A stretch of DNA of 64,000 nt from Trichopria drosophilae. Lineage: Eukaryota > Arthropoda > Insecta > Hymenoptera > Diapriidae. Every line of letters begins with the position of its first letter. Position 1 is the first letter of the stretch. The translations under genes were made by a program, and so were the position numbers. Positions 38,432-49,709 of this stretch are shown here, one piece after another. The DNA lies in the NCBI GenBank assembly GCA_030407085.1, contig CM059584.1, forward strand, positions 130,857,501 through 130,921,500, written 5' to 3'. The notes under the pieces are model-generated. The model had not been told where the DNA came from. It saw only the letters and a list, made by a program, of their open reading frames with translations, and ran no database searches.

Positions 38432-38998
38432 GTTTGGCGCGGCCGTTTTGGTGCCAAACTTTTTAGCTTCACCGGTTTTTTAAGTAGCTAGAGAGTTGCC
38501 CAAAAATAAACCACATTTTCAGGACATTATTGGTCCCTACCTCCCCCGACGCAATACCATGCAAACATCAGACATACCCCACCCCCCTTCTCTCGCTCCC
38601 TCCCTGTCGAATGTTACGAAACATTTGAAATGTCTGTAAAATTATAAATATTAATGGACTTTCCCATGAAATAATTTGTCGGAATATATTCTTTTAAACA
38701 TTATAAGCGGAGTTCTGACATGTTAGGTTAGGTTAGTTTTAGGGCATGCATATGAGTTTAGGTATCATTAACAGTAGAGAGATCCGACTGGTTATGTTAA
38801 GTTAGTTTTATGGCACGCATATGCTAACTATTATTAGGGGTAGGCAAAGTTCTGACTTGTTAGGTTAGGTTAGTTTTACCACATTGCCATTACTCCGCTT
38901 ATTCCAATTCACTATGAATTTTGATCTAAAATGAGTCTCGCAACGAAAATAAGAGTTAAATAGTCTGTCGCCAAAACGGCCGCCGAACGGTTGGCAGG
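38432..38998. repeat. Nested inverted repeats around a telomere-like 68-bp tandem repeat
   Basis: Outer inverted repeat: GGCGCGGCCGTTTTGG near 38436 against CCAAAACGGCCGCC near 38973. Inner inverted repeat: ATAAGCGGAGT at 38703 against ACTCCGCTTAT near 38892. Between the inner arms are about 2.6 units of a 68-69 bp repeat starting at 38712, 38781 and 38849, each with a GWTCYGACWKGTTA-like start followed by TTAGGTTAGGTTAG-type sequence. The structure suggests a transposable element that captured or contains TTAGG-like repeats. Target duplications were not found. Confidence 0.5.
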
Positions 38999-39068
38999 CT
39001 ATCACTAATTCCATATATTATTGCATCTAATTATTTTTCGAACGAATTATTTGTGTGATCCTAGTGTA

Positions 39069-39153
39069 TTAAACCTCCTGAGCACTAGTTTTTCTTTTCC
39101 CATATGGAAACAATGTAATTGACAATGTCCGCCATGGTGCACAGGAGGGTTAA
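39069..39153. mobile_element. 77-bp TTAA-flanked micro-MITE (piggyBac-like)
   Basis: TTAA at 39069-39072 and 39150-39153 flank a 77-base core that begins ACCTCCTGAGCAC and ends GTGCACAGGAGGG, complementary at 11 of 13 positions. TTAA target choice and C-rich starts fit the piggyBac superfamily. It has no coding capacity. It could also be a solo product of a larger element by internal deletion. Confidence 0.6.
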
Positions 39154-40375
39154 ATAATTAAAGTACTAAGGTGTATCGTCGATGAGTTTACTAAATGTAA
39201 TTTATTATAAAAGTTGGCTTACCACAATATAGATCGTATTTAATTTATAATTTATATGTTTGTAGTTGTTTTTGTGATTTTTTGATAAATAGCCATTGAA
39301 GCTATTATATTTTGACGTTTTAAAGAAATTATAAAATAAAAGCATTATTAAAAAACGATATTTCAATCAATCGCTATAGCCAAAATATTTTGATCTGCAA
39401 TGTGAGCCTTCTTCATATGTGCAGAACACAGAGGTCGTAATAGCTGAACACGAATATTAGGTCGGACTAGCATCAAACATTTCTGTCATTTTTGCTCTTG
39501 TTATCGTATAAATGAGGATATGTTGAATACCCTGTTATTTTAGTTAGCAATAGTCAATTTCCTCTCGTGGTTATTTTGTTTGTTAGCATTTTAAAGCATT
39601 CGTTATATATATAACCACATCGTATCGTAGACGAAACGGTAGTTTGATTCAGCTATTATTCTGTCAAGTGCTGTTTCGGATCAGTCATTATTTCGACTCC
39701 TGCTATACATGCAATCAAACGAGAGTTAATGATAAAACGGCAAAGTTTGATATCACCGTTAAATAGGATTCGACATTTGCGAACAATACCTCGCTTTCGC
39801 AATGTAATTATCCTACTTTATAATAATCCCATACAATGATAGCACCAAACTCTCTTACAATTGCTGAAAGGATGCACATTAATTGTTCGGCGCATGACAG
39901 CCATTCATTAGTGTATGAACAAAACCTCGTTCGCAGATGTAACGTGAGTCTCTATGACATTCTTTCCCACTTCGACGTTGTTTTATTTTATATTACTTTT
40001 CCTCGTTTAACAATGCTTTCATGGAATTAATGGCCGCGTTAACTACATTATGGAGCAACAAGTTCGCAACACACTGCAGAGTATATGACGATGCTCACAC
40101 GTAAACAGACACTTCAGTCACATTCGCAAGGAAAATCAGTAAAAGTTGGTCTGCGTTACGTTGGTCCATAACAAAATTATTATCCTCGATAACCTCAATC
40201 TCGGAAAACATCAAATTTTTAATGTGAACGTCTTTCTTTTTATTTTAACTATGGCGACGGATGTTTTTGCACTTTCGTCTAATGGGAAAGTGGAACATTT
40301 TTCATAATGTATATTGCCTAAGTGGATGGAAACAGAAAATCAATATCGTTACAGGTGAATGATTAATGGAAACCA
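39154..40375. other. AT-rich spacer
   Basis: No gene recognised. A weak resemblance to the 41.1-41.3 kb stretch is noted under rejected observations. Confidence 0.4.
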
Positions 40376-40419
40376 GCTCGAGATCGACACCCTCGCTGTT
40401 ATTATACCCGCGGTCTCAC

Positions 40420-40570
40420 CAATCTGCGCTACCCAATCTCAGAATCGAAGGAATATCGTGAAAAACTTTTCCGTGGGGATTCCACCTTGGACTCCTGCCC
40501 TTTTCCATTTTTATAAATGACCTCCCTAAGGTCTTCGAAACACTGAGAGCTTTGCGTATAGATTTGTCTT
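40420..40570 (+). pseudogene. Reverse-transcriptase remnant of a non-LTR retrotransposon
   Basis: The plus-strand frame from about 40428 encodes ...VKNFSVGIPPWTPALF, matching the conserved RT block normally written GVPQGS.L.P.LF. One base later in phase (shift near 40513-40518) it continues FINDLPKVFETL, matching the block YINDLP that follows in jockey/R1-type elements. So the domain is there but broken by a frameshift, and the usual Gln-Gly of the block is replaced by Pro-Trp. The downstream YADD catalytic motif is not recognisable. Only about 45 residues of the domain remain; the element is long dead. Confidence 0.5.
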
Positions 40571-42460
40571 GAAACTCTGCCTCCCCCTTTTAGGCGTACC
40601 TACATTCAAGGTAAAATGCACCAGGTAGGAAAACTTTGTCACTCTTCGAGCATATGAAAAGCCCTTGTTACAAATTCGCCTTACAGCGATCTAATTTACT
40701 TCGATTCTCTTTCCAAGCATGACGTCATTACCACTTGATTCTCCTCCTAAGTTCGTTTCAGAACTTGGCTGTCTGGATTGTTAGACGACACATTTCCCGT
40801 GAATCTGTGTCATGCCATTAATAAATGAAGTTTCGTACTGTGCTGTATACTATATTCAATAAAGCGAGAAAAAACTTTTGTGTGCTTTTTTAGAACTTTT
40901 ATTATTAATACTTTATTTGCTAAGAGTCCATGTTGATATCTAGTTAATTAAAATATTGAAATCTAAGATAAGGTGACAAATAATGTACGTCATACATTCA
41001 TCAGTGAAATTCAGTAGAGTTCACTTAATTAAGCAAAATTATCGCATTGGGCAGACAATCGAACAACGTTTCTCCTTTAGAAAGACATTATCTAGTGAGA
41101 AAACAACCTCGCGCATTCAGGGATAGCGTCAAACTATCTTTCAATTAGTGAAAGGGTGCGCAGTCGCGTAATTAATGTCGAATGCTCCATGCTAGCTCGG
41201 TCTATTCAAGGGCGTATAAACAATGCCTCGTAGACCCAGCCATTGTGAACTCAACGACGAAGACGTAACGTGAATTACGAATCTTTCTCTAACAGATGAA
41301 AGTATAGGTTGCTTTTGGCAACGACACGAAATGCATTTTTCTGTTTTTTTTTTTCATTTTTTTGTGTCTTATGATCTGTAGAGTTCTCGAATTGTGATAA
41401 GGGGAAAAGTAATCAAATTTGACCTACATTTCCAGCTTTCTCAGAGCTATAGTCACTATCGCTTCTTTTTTTGAGTGTTATTGTCACAGTTAAAAAATAG
41501 AATTGGATGATACAGAGTTCCGCCGTGATTTCTTCTCTAATTCCCTTCAAATCCTACTAATTCTCCATGACCTTCCTCTGTGTTCTCCTTTATATACCTC
41601 AAGGATTCACGATAATGTCATTAGAGAGAATAAATTATCGCTTTGTCGCTATTACACCAAGAATACGTGTCTAAAATATATTCACCATTAACGCACGAAT
41701 CCAGGTGTCCCAAGGCAGATTCAAATACAATTTAAGACGGCAATACAATCCACGATGCAACCTCTCATTAGGATGTAGACAATAAATAACCGTACAGCTA
41801 ATTCATTCCATAAGATTTTTACGAGAAAAACCTTAGATAATGTTGTATCCAATATTCTAACATTTTAATTAAAAAATGTTCTGTAATTTTATAGTTTTTA
41901 ATGTATAGAAGCAAAGATTGTATGCAACATTATTTCTCAAAATCTTATTTTCATGAATATTGAAAATACAAATTTATATTTTCATTGGATATAAGACCAC
42001 CCTTATTAAGTTCTTCTTCTTCTCGGAATAAATTAAGTATTTGAAAGTCTTTAAACCTCTTAGTGGCTGTTTACTAACTTACGTTAGAGATTAGTCGAGG
42101 TGAAGAATGTTTTTTTATTACTAATCACAATTCTTAATGCAAAGCATCCAGTAATTACAAAGTAGAAATGATGACCTAATTTCACAGCATCGAAAATAGT
42201 AAGTTAGCATATGAATTATGGTTAGGCTAACTATCAAATAGTTCCCAACTATTGCTGAACCATGAACTATACAGAATACTACATTTTACAACCGTTCTTT
42301 GTTAGTTTACTAAACTTTTCGCGGCAAAGTAACTATTTTTTGCTACTTAAGCAACTTGATTAAAAACATTATAAATTTTCGTCACTAAACGAACGATTTT
42401 AATATTTTATATGAACTTGTTTTTTTAAGTTAACGAAATATATGTGTTAAAAGTTTAAAA
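40571..42460. other. AT-rich spacer
   Basis: No gene or clear repeat found beyond the RT remnant. Confidence 0.45.
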
Positions 42461-42465
42461 GAAAA

Positions 42466-43284
42466 GGAGGGTGGGCGTAAAAATTCCGAAAATACATTTA
42501 TCCGAAGGTAATATTTTCCGAATTTTAATAATTCCGAATGCCAATCATCCGAAAGTGAATAAATCCGAACGTAAATTTTCCGAAGGTTTAAAATTCCGAA
42601 CGTAAATTATCCGTAAGGTACAAAGTTCCGAATGACCAAGTTCCCCGAATGACAAAGTTCCGAATTAATGTAGCCGCCACGTATGGTGATGTGGCCTATT
42701 ATATATCCCTAAATGAAGTTGATTCTTATGTATTTTGGGCCTCTGAATCCGAATTTTTTGGGTAGAATGCCTGAAAGTGATGCAGTTGATTTTGATGAAC
42801 AAATTTTGTTAACAATTTAAAAATTTTAATTTTTCGGACCGATAGAATTTTGTTAGATTCTTTGGGTCATTTTGGACAGGAAATGTCTCTTGGGAATTTC
42901 TCAAAAAATGCATATTTTCGAAGATAAAAATTTCCGAACTTCAACAAAATTTCATTTTTGCCATATTCAACATGTTATTAATAAAATAAAGGTTCCATGA
43001 AATTTAATAATAAATCAAATGCACCACTTTCAGGCATTCTACCCAAAAAAATGGGATTCAGGGCGCCTACATTAATTTGGAACTTCGTCATTCGGAACTT
43101 TGTCATTCGGAACTTTGTCATTCGGAAATTTATACCTTACGGATAATTGATATTCGCAATTTTAAACCTTCGGAAAATTTTCTTTCGTATTTATTCACTT
43201 TCGGATGATTGGCATTAGGAATTATTAAAATTTGGAAAATATTACCCTCGGATAAATGTATTTTCGGAATTTTTACCCCTGTCC
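42466..43284. mobile_element. Foldback element built from CCGAA motifs
   Basis: Left arm about 42466-42800 and right arm about 42985-43284 are imperfect reverse complements. Ends: GTAAAAATTCCGAAAATAC at 42477-42495, and its complement GTATTTTCGGAATTTTTAC near 43258-43276. Within the left arm about 13 CCGAA motifs occur at short irregular spacing (with variants such as CCGTAAGG); the right arm carries the matching TTCGG series. Further inward TTTTTTGGGTAGAATGCCTG (42758-42777) pairs with CAGGCATTCTACCCAAAAAA (43033-43052). Arms of about 300 bases with iterated short motifs are typical of foldback transposons. No protein is encoded. Confidence 0.75.
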
Positions 43285-45985
43285 AAAGAGAAAATTATTC
43301 ATATCACAGAATGTGGCATTATATTTTAATGAGACCTATAACAAGTATGAGAAATAAACCTTCCAATCTTAAATGTTTTAGGATATAATGGTAATATAAG
43401 TAATATTGAACGACAGGAAACTAAATTTTGAAACAAATTGTTCAACCACTTTTAATTTACTTTTGTACTTTTGAGGTTAGCTTGTAAAAAATAATATAAT
43501 TCAAATATATTAAACTTTAAAATAACCTGATTAAATGTTCATGAAAACTACTTTCTATACACGTTTTGAAAGAATTTTTATATTTATTTTTATATTTATT
43601 TTTCATCGTCGATGCAACTATGTTAGTTAGTAAAAGATAACAAATTGTAATCATGTAACTAATTTAAATAACGGATTTTTTCATATCTTTTCTTTCTATA
43701 GCTGTTATTTCGGTGTTAATATCAATGGTTTATGGTTTAATTTCTTTAAAAAGCACACAATACAACACGAATCTACAATGATTCTACCAACAATAAGAAC
43801 CATCAATAATAATATCCGTTTAAAAGCATCTACTCCCGTCGTAACGTTTCAAATAAATATTAAGAAAGGGTCATTAACGTTTGTAAAGGATTTTTTGTCG
43901 TTTTAATTCTGAAGATTATACTCATTAAAATAGGTTATGTAAGCGCAGAACATGGAAAATTAAAAAAATATGGGAGTACCTTTATTGATTTCGCATTTAC
44001 AAAATATTTTTATCCGTGCAGTGAATAAAAAAAAAGTAGTCGCGACGCTTCTAAAGTTACATGTTTTTATCATTTGTAATTTCGAAAAATAATAGTGCAA
44101 GTGCACTCTCTAAATCTGAATTCTTCTAACATCACAAACTAAAAATGTTGAATAATTGAATTGGCTATTATTTTTTATAGTAAATAATATCAAACTATTC
44201 AATAAAGGTCGAATTGCAATCACCTGCTAGTAAATGCTCTTGCATGAAGCTCATAACCAATAAAACTATTTACTGAATTAGTATATGTTTTCAATTATTT
44301 ATTAGAAGTGTTTTACGACTTCCTGTTTAGAAAATACACATTCTTCCTCATCAATTAATCTTGGTATTTTTTAACTGTTTTAAAATATACTTAAATAATT
44401 AAATAGAAATGTTATAATTTCTGTATGTGGATTTCTGTATTTTAAGAAAACTTACGTAAGTCCAAGGATGTAATCAACAAGACACTTACCTGAAACAAAA
44501 AAGATAATTATACATTAAAAGCTAATAATATGTGCATTTAAGTTAGTATTCAATAACCGTCATATAAAACATTTGAAATAGAATCATGGGACATTCAAAG
44601 CTTATAAAAATTTTTATTTTACGTTCCTTCAATTCATATGATGAACATTATTACAAATTAAATTAAAAAATATAATTCGTCCCCAATAAATACAATTCAT
44701 ATTACCTCCGAATAAAGTTTAATAATGGCTGTTCACTTTATGATGATCGGTAGTATAACGATGTTTGACAAAAAGAATATCGGACAAATTTAATTTTTGT
44801 CCACTGAAATATTTATTCACAGAATTGAGTGTATTTGCTCAAGCACTTTAATTTCCCGACCAGCCATCAACCATTGTGGAAATATGTAACGTATATTTTA
44901 TACAATGAAAAGTCAATAGGAAAATAATTCTTCAGTTTAGCTCGACGTGAAACCTCGTACGTAATATTAAGGGGAAAACTTTCTTTATTAGGAAAAAAAA
45001 TCGATTTTTTGGAAATAGTATATATAGAATCTGTGGGTCTACTTTATGCAGCTGAACGTGAGTTGGCCGTTAGGGAATGTCTATAGAAACAAATTTTTGT
45101 TGAATCACCTTTTTTTGTTAATTCTGCTATGATTTTGTGAACAAGACAATTGAACGCTTTTTGACTGACATTAATTATTTTTTAGACAAGAGAAATTTGA
45201 TCGCATTATTTGCCGTATTTTATAATGAATTTTTAATAAACAAAATTTAAATGTCTTACAACAGTTAATCCTTTACACGATTCTTACTTTGTCTATGAAT
45301 TTAATGAATTCTAGAGGGCGACATAACCCGAGAACAAAACAGCATCTTTATGCCATCACTATATCTTTTACACTTTTTCTGTGCTTGTTTTCATGAATCC
45401 AAGATAACCCCCTTAAAATTATCTTAATTTTGCAATTATCCACTAACAATTTAATCCGTGTTTCAAGGAAAAGATTGCTTCACATTCACAGATAATTATT
45501 TTGAGGAAAACTATACAATATTTCTAAGATTCGCGAAAATTGGTTGCCTACGTTAGTACAAAAAAAATAAATTTTTTCTCTTATATGACACTTTATTTGA
45601 ATATTTCCAGTTTGACTGTTTCTGCTGGTTTTCGAGGTAGTAAGAAAAAACATTGCATTGTTCTAACAATAACATGATTCTCGCACTTTAGGGAGCAATC
45701 ATGAAAATACATTTATAAAAGTTGAGACGTGCGGTACATCTGCAATATTTTTAATTATGACCAAAAATCCGCTGCATCGAAACTGGAAAAATAAATATTT
45801 GGGGACCATTACCGTACGTGAATAATTCAATTTTACGCTTCGTGCATGCATGTATTTCCCTGGTGCGTTTTCGATAATTGAATGTTCGATCGAACTTTTC
45901 GGCAGGAGGTAGGGACTTTTAGGTCAATTGGAACGTCGAATCGTGTTCCCCCCATTCAAACGAAATTTTGTCGATTTGTCGGTAC
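43285..45985. other. Long AT-rich desert
   Basis: Very AT-rich with small local duplications only (for example TTTTTATATTTA twice near 43575). TTAATCCTTTACACG near 45.266 kb resembles a piggyBac-type end, but I found no partner end. Confidence 0.5.
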
Positions 45986-46209
45986 AAGCTTATTCGATAT
46001 AAAAAGCTAGTCTTTGAGCGGGTTCGTTAGGCGGTTGCATCGTCCACATGTACGAGGTTTTCCAGTGGACGCAGTGCCATCATTAATTTCTGCTTAGCAG
46101 AACGTTCTCGAAATTTATTGGCGCATAAACTACTGACAAAATACGGCTGCAGGGTATAATATTCATCAAATCGTTGGACATTGCAATCGACGATAACCTC
46201 ATAATTTAG

Positions 46210-46446
46210 AGATCGAATCCAGGCACAGTGACGGACACTGACGAATTATCTCACGAAGAACACCGAAAGGGAGAGCCCGTAAAAGGCACCGTGTTTACGG
46301 GCGACAGGGTATACGAGCCAGTGGCCGTCTTCTTCGACAAGGCCTCGGACGACCTAAATTTCATCCCCATTTTTCATCCGAACGATAATACCCTGTCGTG
46401 GTGCGCGGATTTCATTTGGGTAGATCCGCGGAAAGTGCTCGGGTAG
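46210..46446 (+). other. Short protein-like open frame without ATG
   Basis: Open from the stop at 46207 to the TAG at 46444, 78 codons. The predicted peptide is balanced and protein-like (for example GDRVYEPVAVFFDKASDDL, then FHPNDNTLSWCADFIW) and many codons end in C or G. There is no ATG. If it is an exon, a CAG at 46225-46228 could be the acceptor and GGTAGGG at 46441 a weak donor; neither site is strong. It sits at the left edge of the GC-rich 46-54 kb zone. I recognise no family. Alternatives are a chance frame or a decayed transposon piece. Confidence 0.2.
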
Positions 46447-47455
46447 GGGAAATGTACGGAGCGAAAGAAGCGCAGAGAAAAGAAGTACCAAGGCGCTTTA
46501 TCCGCCATTCCAAATACTTAAGGCAGTATTACATTCCGTAAATTGAAAGAATGCTCTTATTGCGCGAAGTCTTGCGGAAGTAATCGTCGATTCAGATGTT
46601 CCCCTTCTCAGTCTTCCTCTCAGCCTCTTTCGTTCATTGTCTTTTCTACGTCTTCTATGAAATCGCGCTTTAAGATTCGCATCTCTTCCAAGTCCCGTCT
46701 AGTTCTAAGATACCGCGCATATTTCGCGACAGCTTCAAGAAGCCAAAAGTCGTTTAACGTATTTTTTTTTCGTACTCGAATTCTGAAGTTACCTGTCGCG
46801 GTGCTTCAACCAGTATTCCAGTAACTGTTTTCCAAAAAAATTATATTTTGTAGTAAGATATGGGCACAATTTTGCCGATAATATCAGACATTCAACGATA
46901 GTCACAAAAGAGTGAATTTTCACAATAAAGAAGAGGAATTTCACTCTTTGACATGAGTAACCAGATTTTCGATCTTCACGAGTAAATTCTCGGTCTAAGA
47001 AATTTAGGGGATCCATGCTTGACTGTGAAATTCTTCATTCAATTCAATTTCAACAAAATCTCCCCCTGTTTCATAGCGTTGGAAAAAGTAGTACCGAACC
47101 GATTTTTTTTAATATGGCCGCCAAAACGCAAAAGAACACCGAAAATGGTTAACTTTTATTTCAAAGAATCTTAAATTTGTGTACAAAAATATTGCCGAAT
47201 CAGGTTCAAACAATGACTTCCTCTCAAAAGTGGAATCGAAACTCGTATAAAACGTATCGGTACGTTGAGTAAAGACATTTCAGTAAAACCTCAACACTTG
47301 AATTTTTCACATGTTAGGTTCAATACCATAAATGTTTCGTCCTGAATCCTGGTATCGTAAAAAACTGATCGATACCAAAGTATCGATGGCTTAGAATCGC
47401 GACGATGAAAGCATCGGGGATCGCAGTATCTTCCGTAAAAGTAATCTACTCAGAC
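46447..47455. other. Spacer
   Basis: No gene recognised. TCGATAC (47369-47375) and GTATCGA (47380-47386) form a 7-bp perfect hairpin. ATGGCCGCCAAAACG near 47.114 kb resembles the outer inverted repeat at 38.4-39.0 kb over a few bases. Confidence 0.4.
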
Positions 47456-47459
47456 AGTA

Positions 47460-48780
47460 TTAACTCGGCGCTCGGACGCCGCTAATGCAATCGCAAACAC
47501 AGAGGCGTCGTTATAAATTCAGCAGCGAAGAGACACGTGGCCGGTAGTGGCTTTCCAAGAATTAAACTTTAGCCTTTTATACCCACCTGCCGCTAATAGA
47601 AACTAGCGATAGGCCTGCACGGGATCTAGGTCGTAAATGCAGTATAGCCGGTACAGGAATATCGCGGACTTTACGCCCGAGATCGATGACCCTCGGGGAA
47701 GGCGAGGTCCGTATACGGAATCGTCGTGTACCCGATGACTTTTGCAAACATGTCATTAACGTGCCCCGGATGAGTATCGTCGACGTGGACATCGCGTGAG
47801 GTCATTACAGAGCCGTGCCGTTGTTTGGTCAGGCGACTCTTAAGTCGGTCAGACAGAAAGAGTACATGATCTCTGGCTCTCGGTCGTGGAAAGTGCTCGC
47901 TGCGAGATTCTACGTCGTAAACTACGTACCGCAAGGATCGCCGAGATATCCCCCGTCAGGAAACTCGCGGACTCGAATTTCCCGAGGGTTAGAACGGGCC
48001 TATAAAATGCGCCGTTAATGTTTAAGCTTCGTCAGAGTCGTACGGCTCGAAACGCGTTTAGTCAGTTCGCGATCGGGCCGTACCATCCTCCAGGTTGCCT
48101 TCGGTTTCCCGAAGGAGGTCGTTAATAATTTTACTGCGCCCATTACCAAGGACTAAGACGTCCCTACGCAACGATGTGCTCAAAACGCCGCGTTCTTCCG
48201 ATGTAATATTTTACGACAACGACGATCAATGGGAGCTTCGATGTCGTATAACAAAACCAAAAAAAGTATTTTCGGCCATTGAATCAGTGAACCGTCGGAT
48301 GTGGCATGTTGTTAGCGAAAACGAGTCGTATAACCGCCACGTTAACAACCGACTTTACCTACGTGGTACCGCCCAGCAGGAACTTTCCCGGCAACAAACC
48401 AGCAAATTTCCCGATTCGCCGCGATGAAATCGGACATTTGCATGTCACCTCCGCACCCCTCGGGCCCCTCTGGACGCCTCGTCCTGGCTCCATGAATTCG
48501 GCTAATAGCTGGAACTGCCGGCGTAAGAAGTCGAGACCGAGAAAGAATAGAGGCGTCAGCGCAAGGCGCAAAGTTTCCTCGTTAAACATGCCCAAGATCT
48601 TGATTTTACGTCGCCTGTGCAACTTTGAAAAGGATTCCAATTCCATTCCGCCGCTGAATTCCTCCGCGTACTTTCCTTCTATTCTCTCGACGCTTCCCTT
48701 TCACTCGATTCACTTCCCTTACTTATCGACGAATTACCCGAAGAATAACGGCTCTATGGTTGAAAAAAGAACAAGATTCG
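47460..48780. other. GC/CpG-rich island 8
   Basis: The island is densely CpG-rich from about 47.46 to 48.1 kb and moderately so to 48.78 kb. Open frames occur on both strands (up to 168 codons, plus, 48306-48812), none recognisable and most opening without ATG. It contains a candidate core promoter at 48.0 kb. A regulatory element or 5' end of a non-coding transcript is plausible. Confidence 0.35.
48001..48040 (+). promoter_or_regulatory. Candidate core promoter: TATA box plus initiator
   Basis: TATAAAA at 48001-48007 is followed by GTCAGAG at 48031-48037, so the A of the TCAG-type initiator lies 33 bases downstream of the first T of the TATA box, near the usual spacing. A second TCAGTT lies near 48061. 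The surrounding island is CpG-rich. No recognisable coding sequence follows, so any transcript would be non-coding or the exon is not visible. Confidence 0.25.
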
Positions 48781-49705
48781 TACTTATCGAGAGTCTACTT
48801 CCAAAAGGATAATTGAACCGAAATGGTTACAAGTTTATCCTGAAACTCTTCTCTTTCTGCGTTGAAATGAGTTATTTTTTAAACTTTTAGGTCCAAAATT
48901 TGAATATAGCATCGGGTCCTATCAGTGTATCGCTAGATTGACGAATACTGCTTAAAATAACCATGAATTTTGTTGTCAATCGATACAAAAATAAAATTTG
49001 AATTTAAATGATTTTCTTTTACATATTTTTTTAGAGAAACTACATAACATTCCTATCAAAATTTTCTCTGGTTGCCTTCAAGAGCTCTTAATGATGACTT
49101 TACTCGTTTAATAAAACAAATTCATGACCTGATTATTTTTCGTTATAAATTTGGTATTTCTGTGTAAGCAATAAATATTTTAGTTTGGATTGAACTCCTG
49201 GTTCTTTTTTGACAAAATGTATAGCAGACATCACTAATGCTTGAGATGGATGATACTTTCAAATAACTTTTGTTTTATCTTCGATAGAATCCACCTGTCA
49301 AACGATTGATACCCGCAAACTATTTCAAAGTTTCCGGTTTTCGGAAAACGTAATATAAACTATCCAGCAATCGATTGCCTAACCATGCCTGTGGTTACTG
49401 ATACATGGGGAAGCGGTAAATTTTAATCCCAAAAGGCAAGGGTATTCAGGTTCACTGCGGAATTGCAAGTGTCTTAACGAACTGATGAAGAAAGAACACA
49501 AAGAATCTGCACATGCAGTTAAAAGGAATGTTATCCGTTTGTCTGCCATGATTTACGTTAACGATACTAAAACACATCTGGATCAGAATTAGATCTTTTT
49601 TATCCCAAATATTATTTTAGATCAGTAATCAACAAAAGCAATCAAAAGGCGTAACTCATCCACACATTGGTATCAGGAACGGAAGGAAAAGAAAGGAATA
49701 TATTC
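48781..49705. other. AT-rich spacer
   Basis: No feature recognised. Confidence 0.45.
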
Positions 49706-49709
49706 ACCG

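Noticed and set aside
39860..41280. Possible distant duplication between 39.86-39.96 kb and 41.14-41.28 kb (GTGAAAGGGTGCGC / CTGAAAGGATGCAC, GTAACGTGA in both)
   Set aside because: Similarity is limited to a few short words in the same order with large gaps; not enough to claim homology without an alignment.
45264..45285. TTAATCCTTTACACG as a piggyBac-type terminus
   Set aside because: No complementary end with a second TTAA was found within about 2 kb.
45640..45660. GAGGTAGTAAG resembling the let-7 start
   Set aside because: Only nine to ten bases agree, the following bases diverge and no precursor hairpin is apparent.
48306..48812. 168-codon plus-strand open frame
   Set aside because: It lies in a GC-richer, stop-poor block, overlaps frames in other phases on both strands, and shows no domain or compositional sign of a protein.
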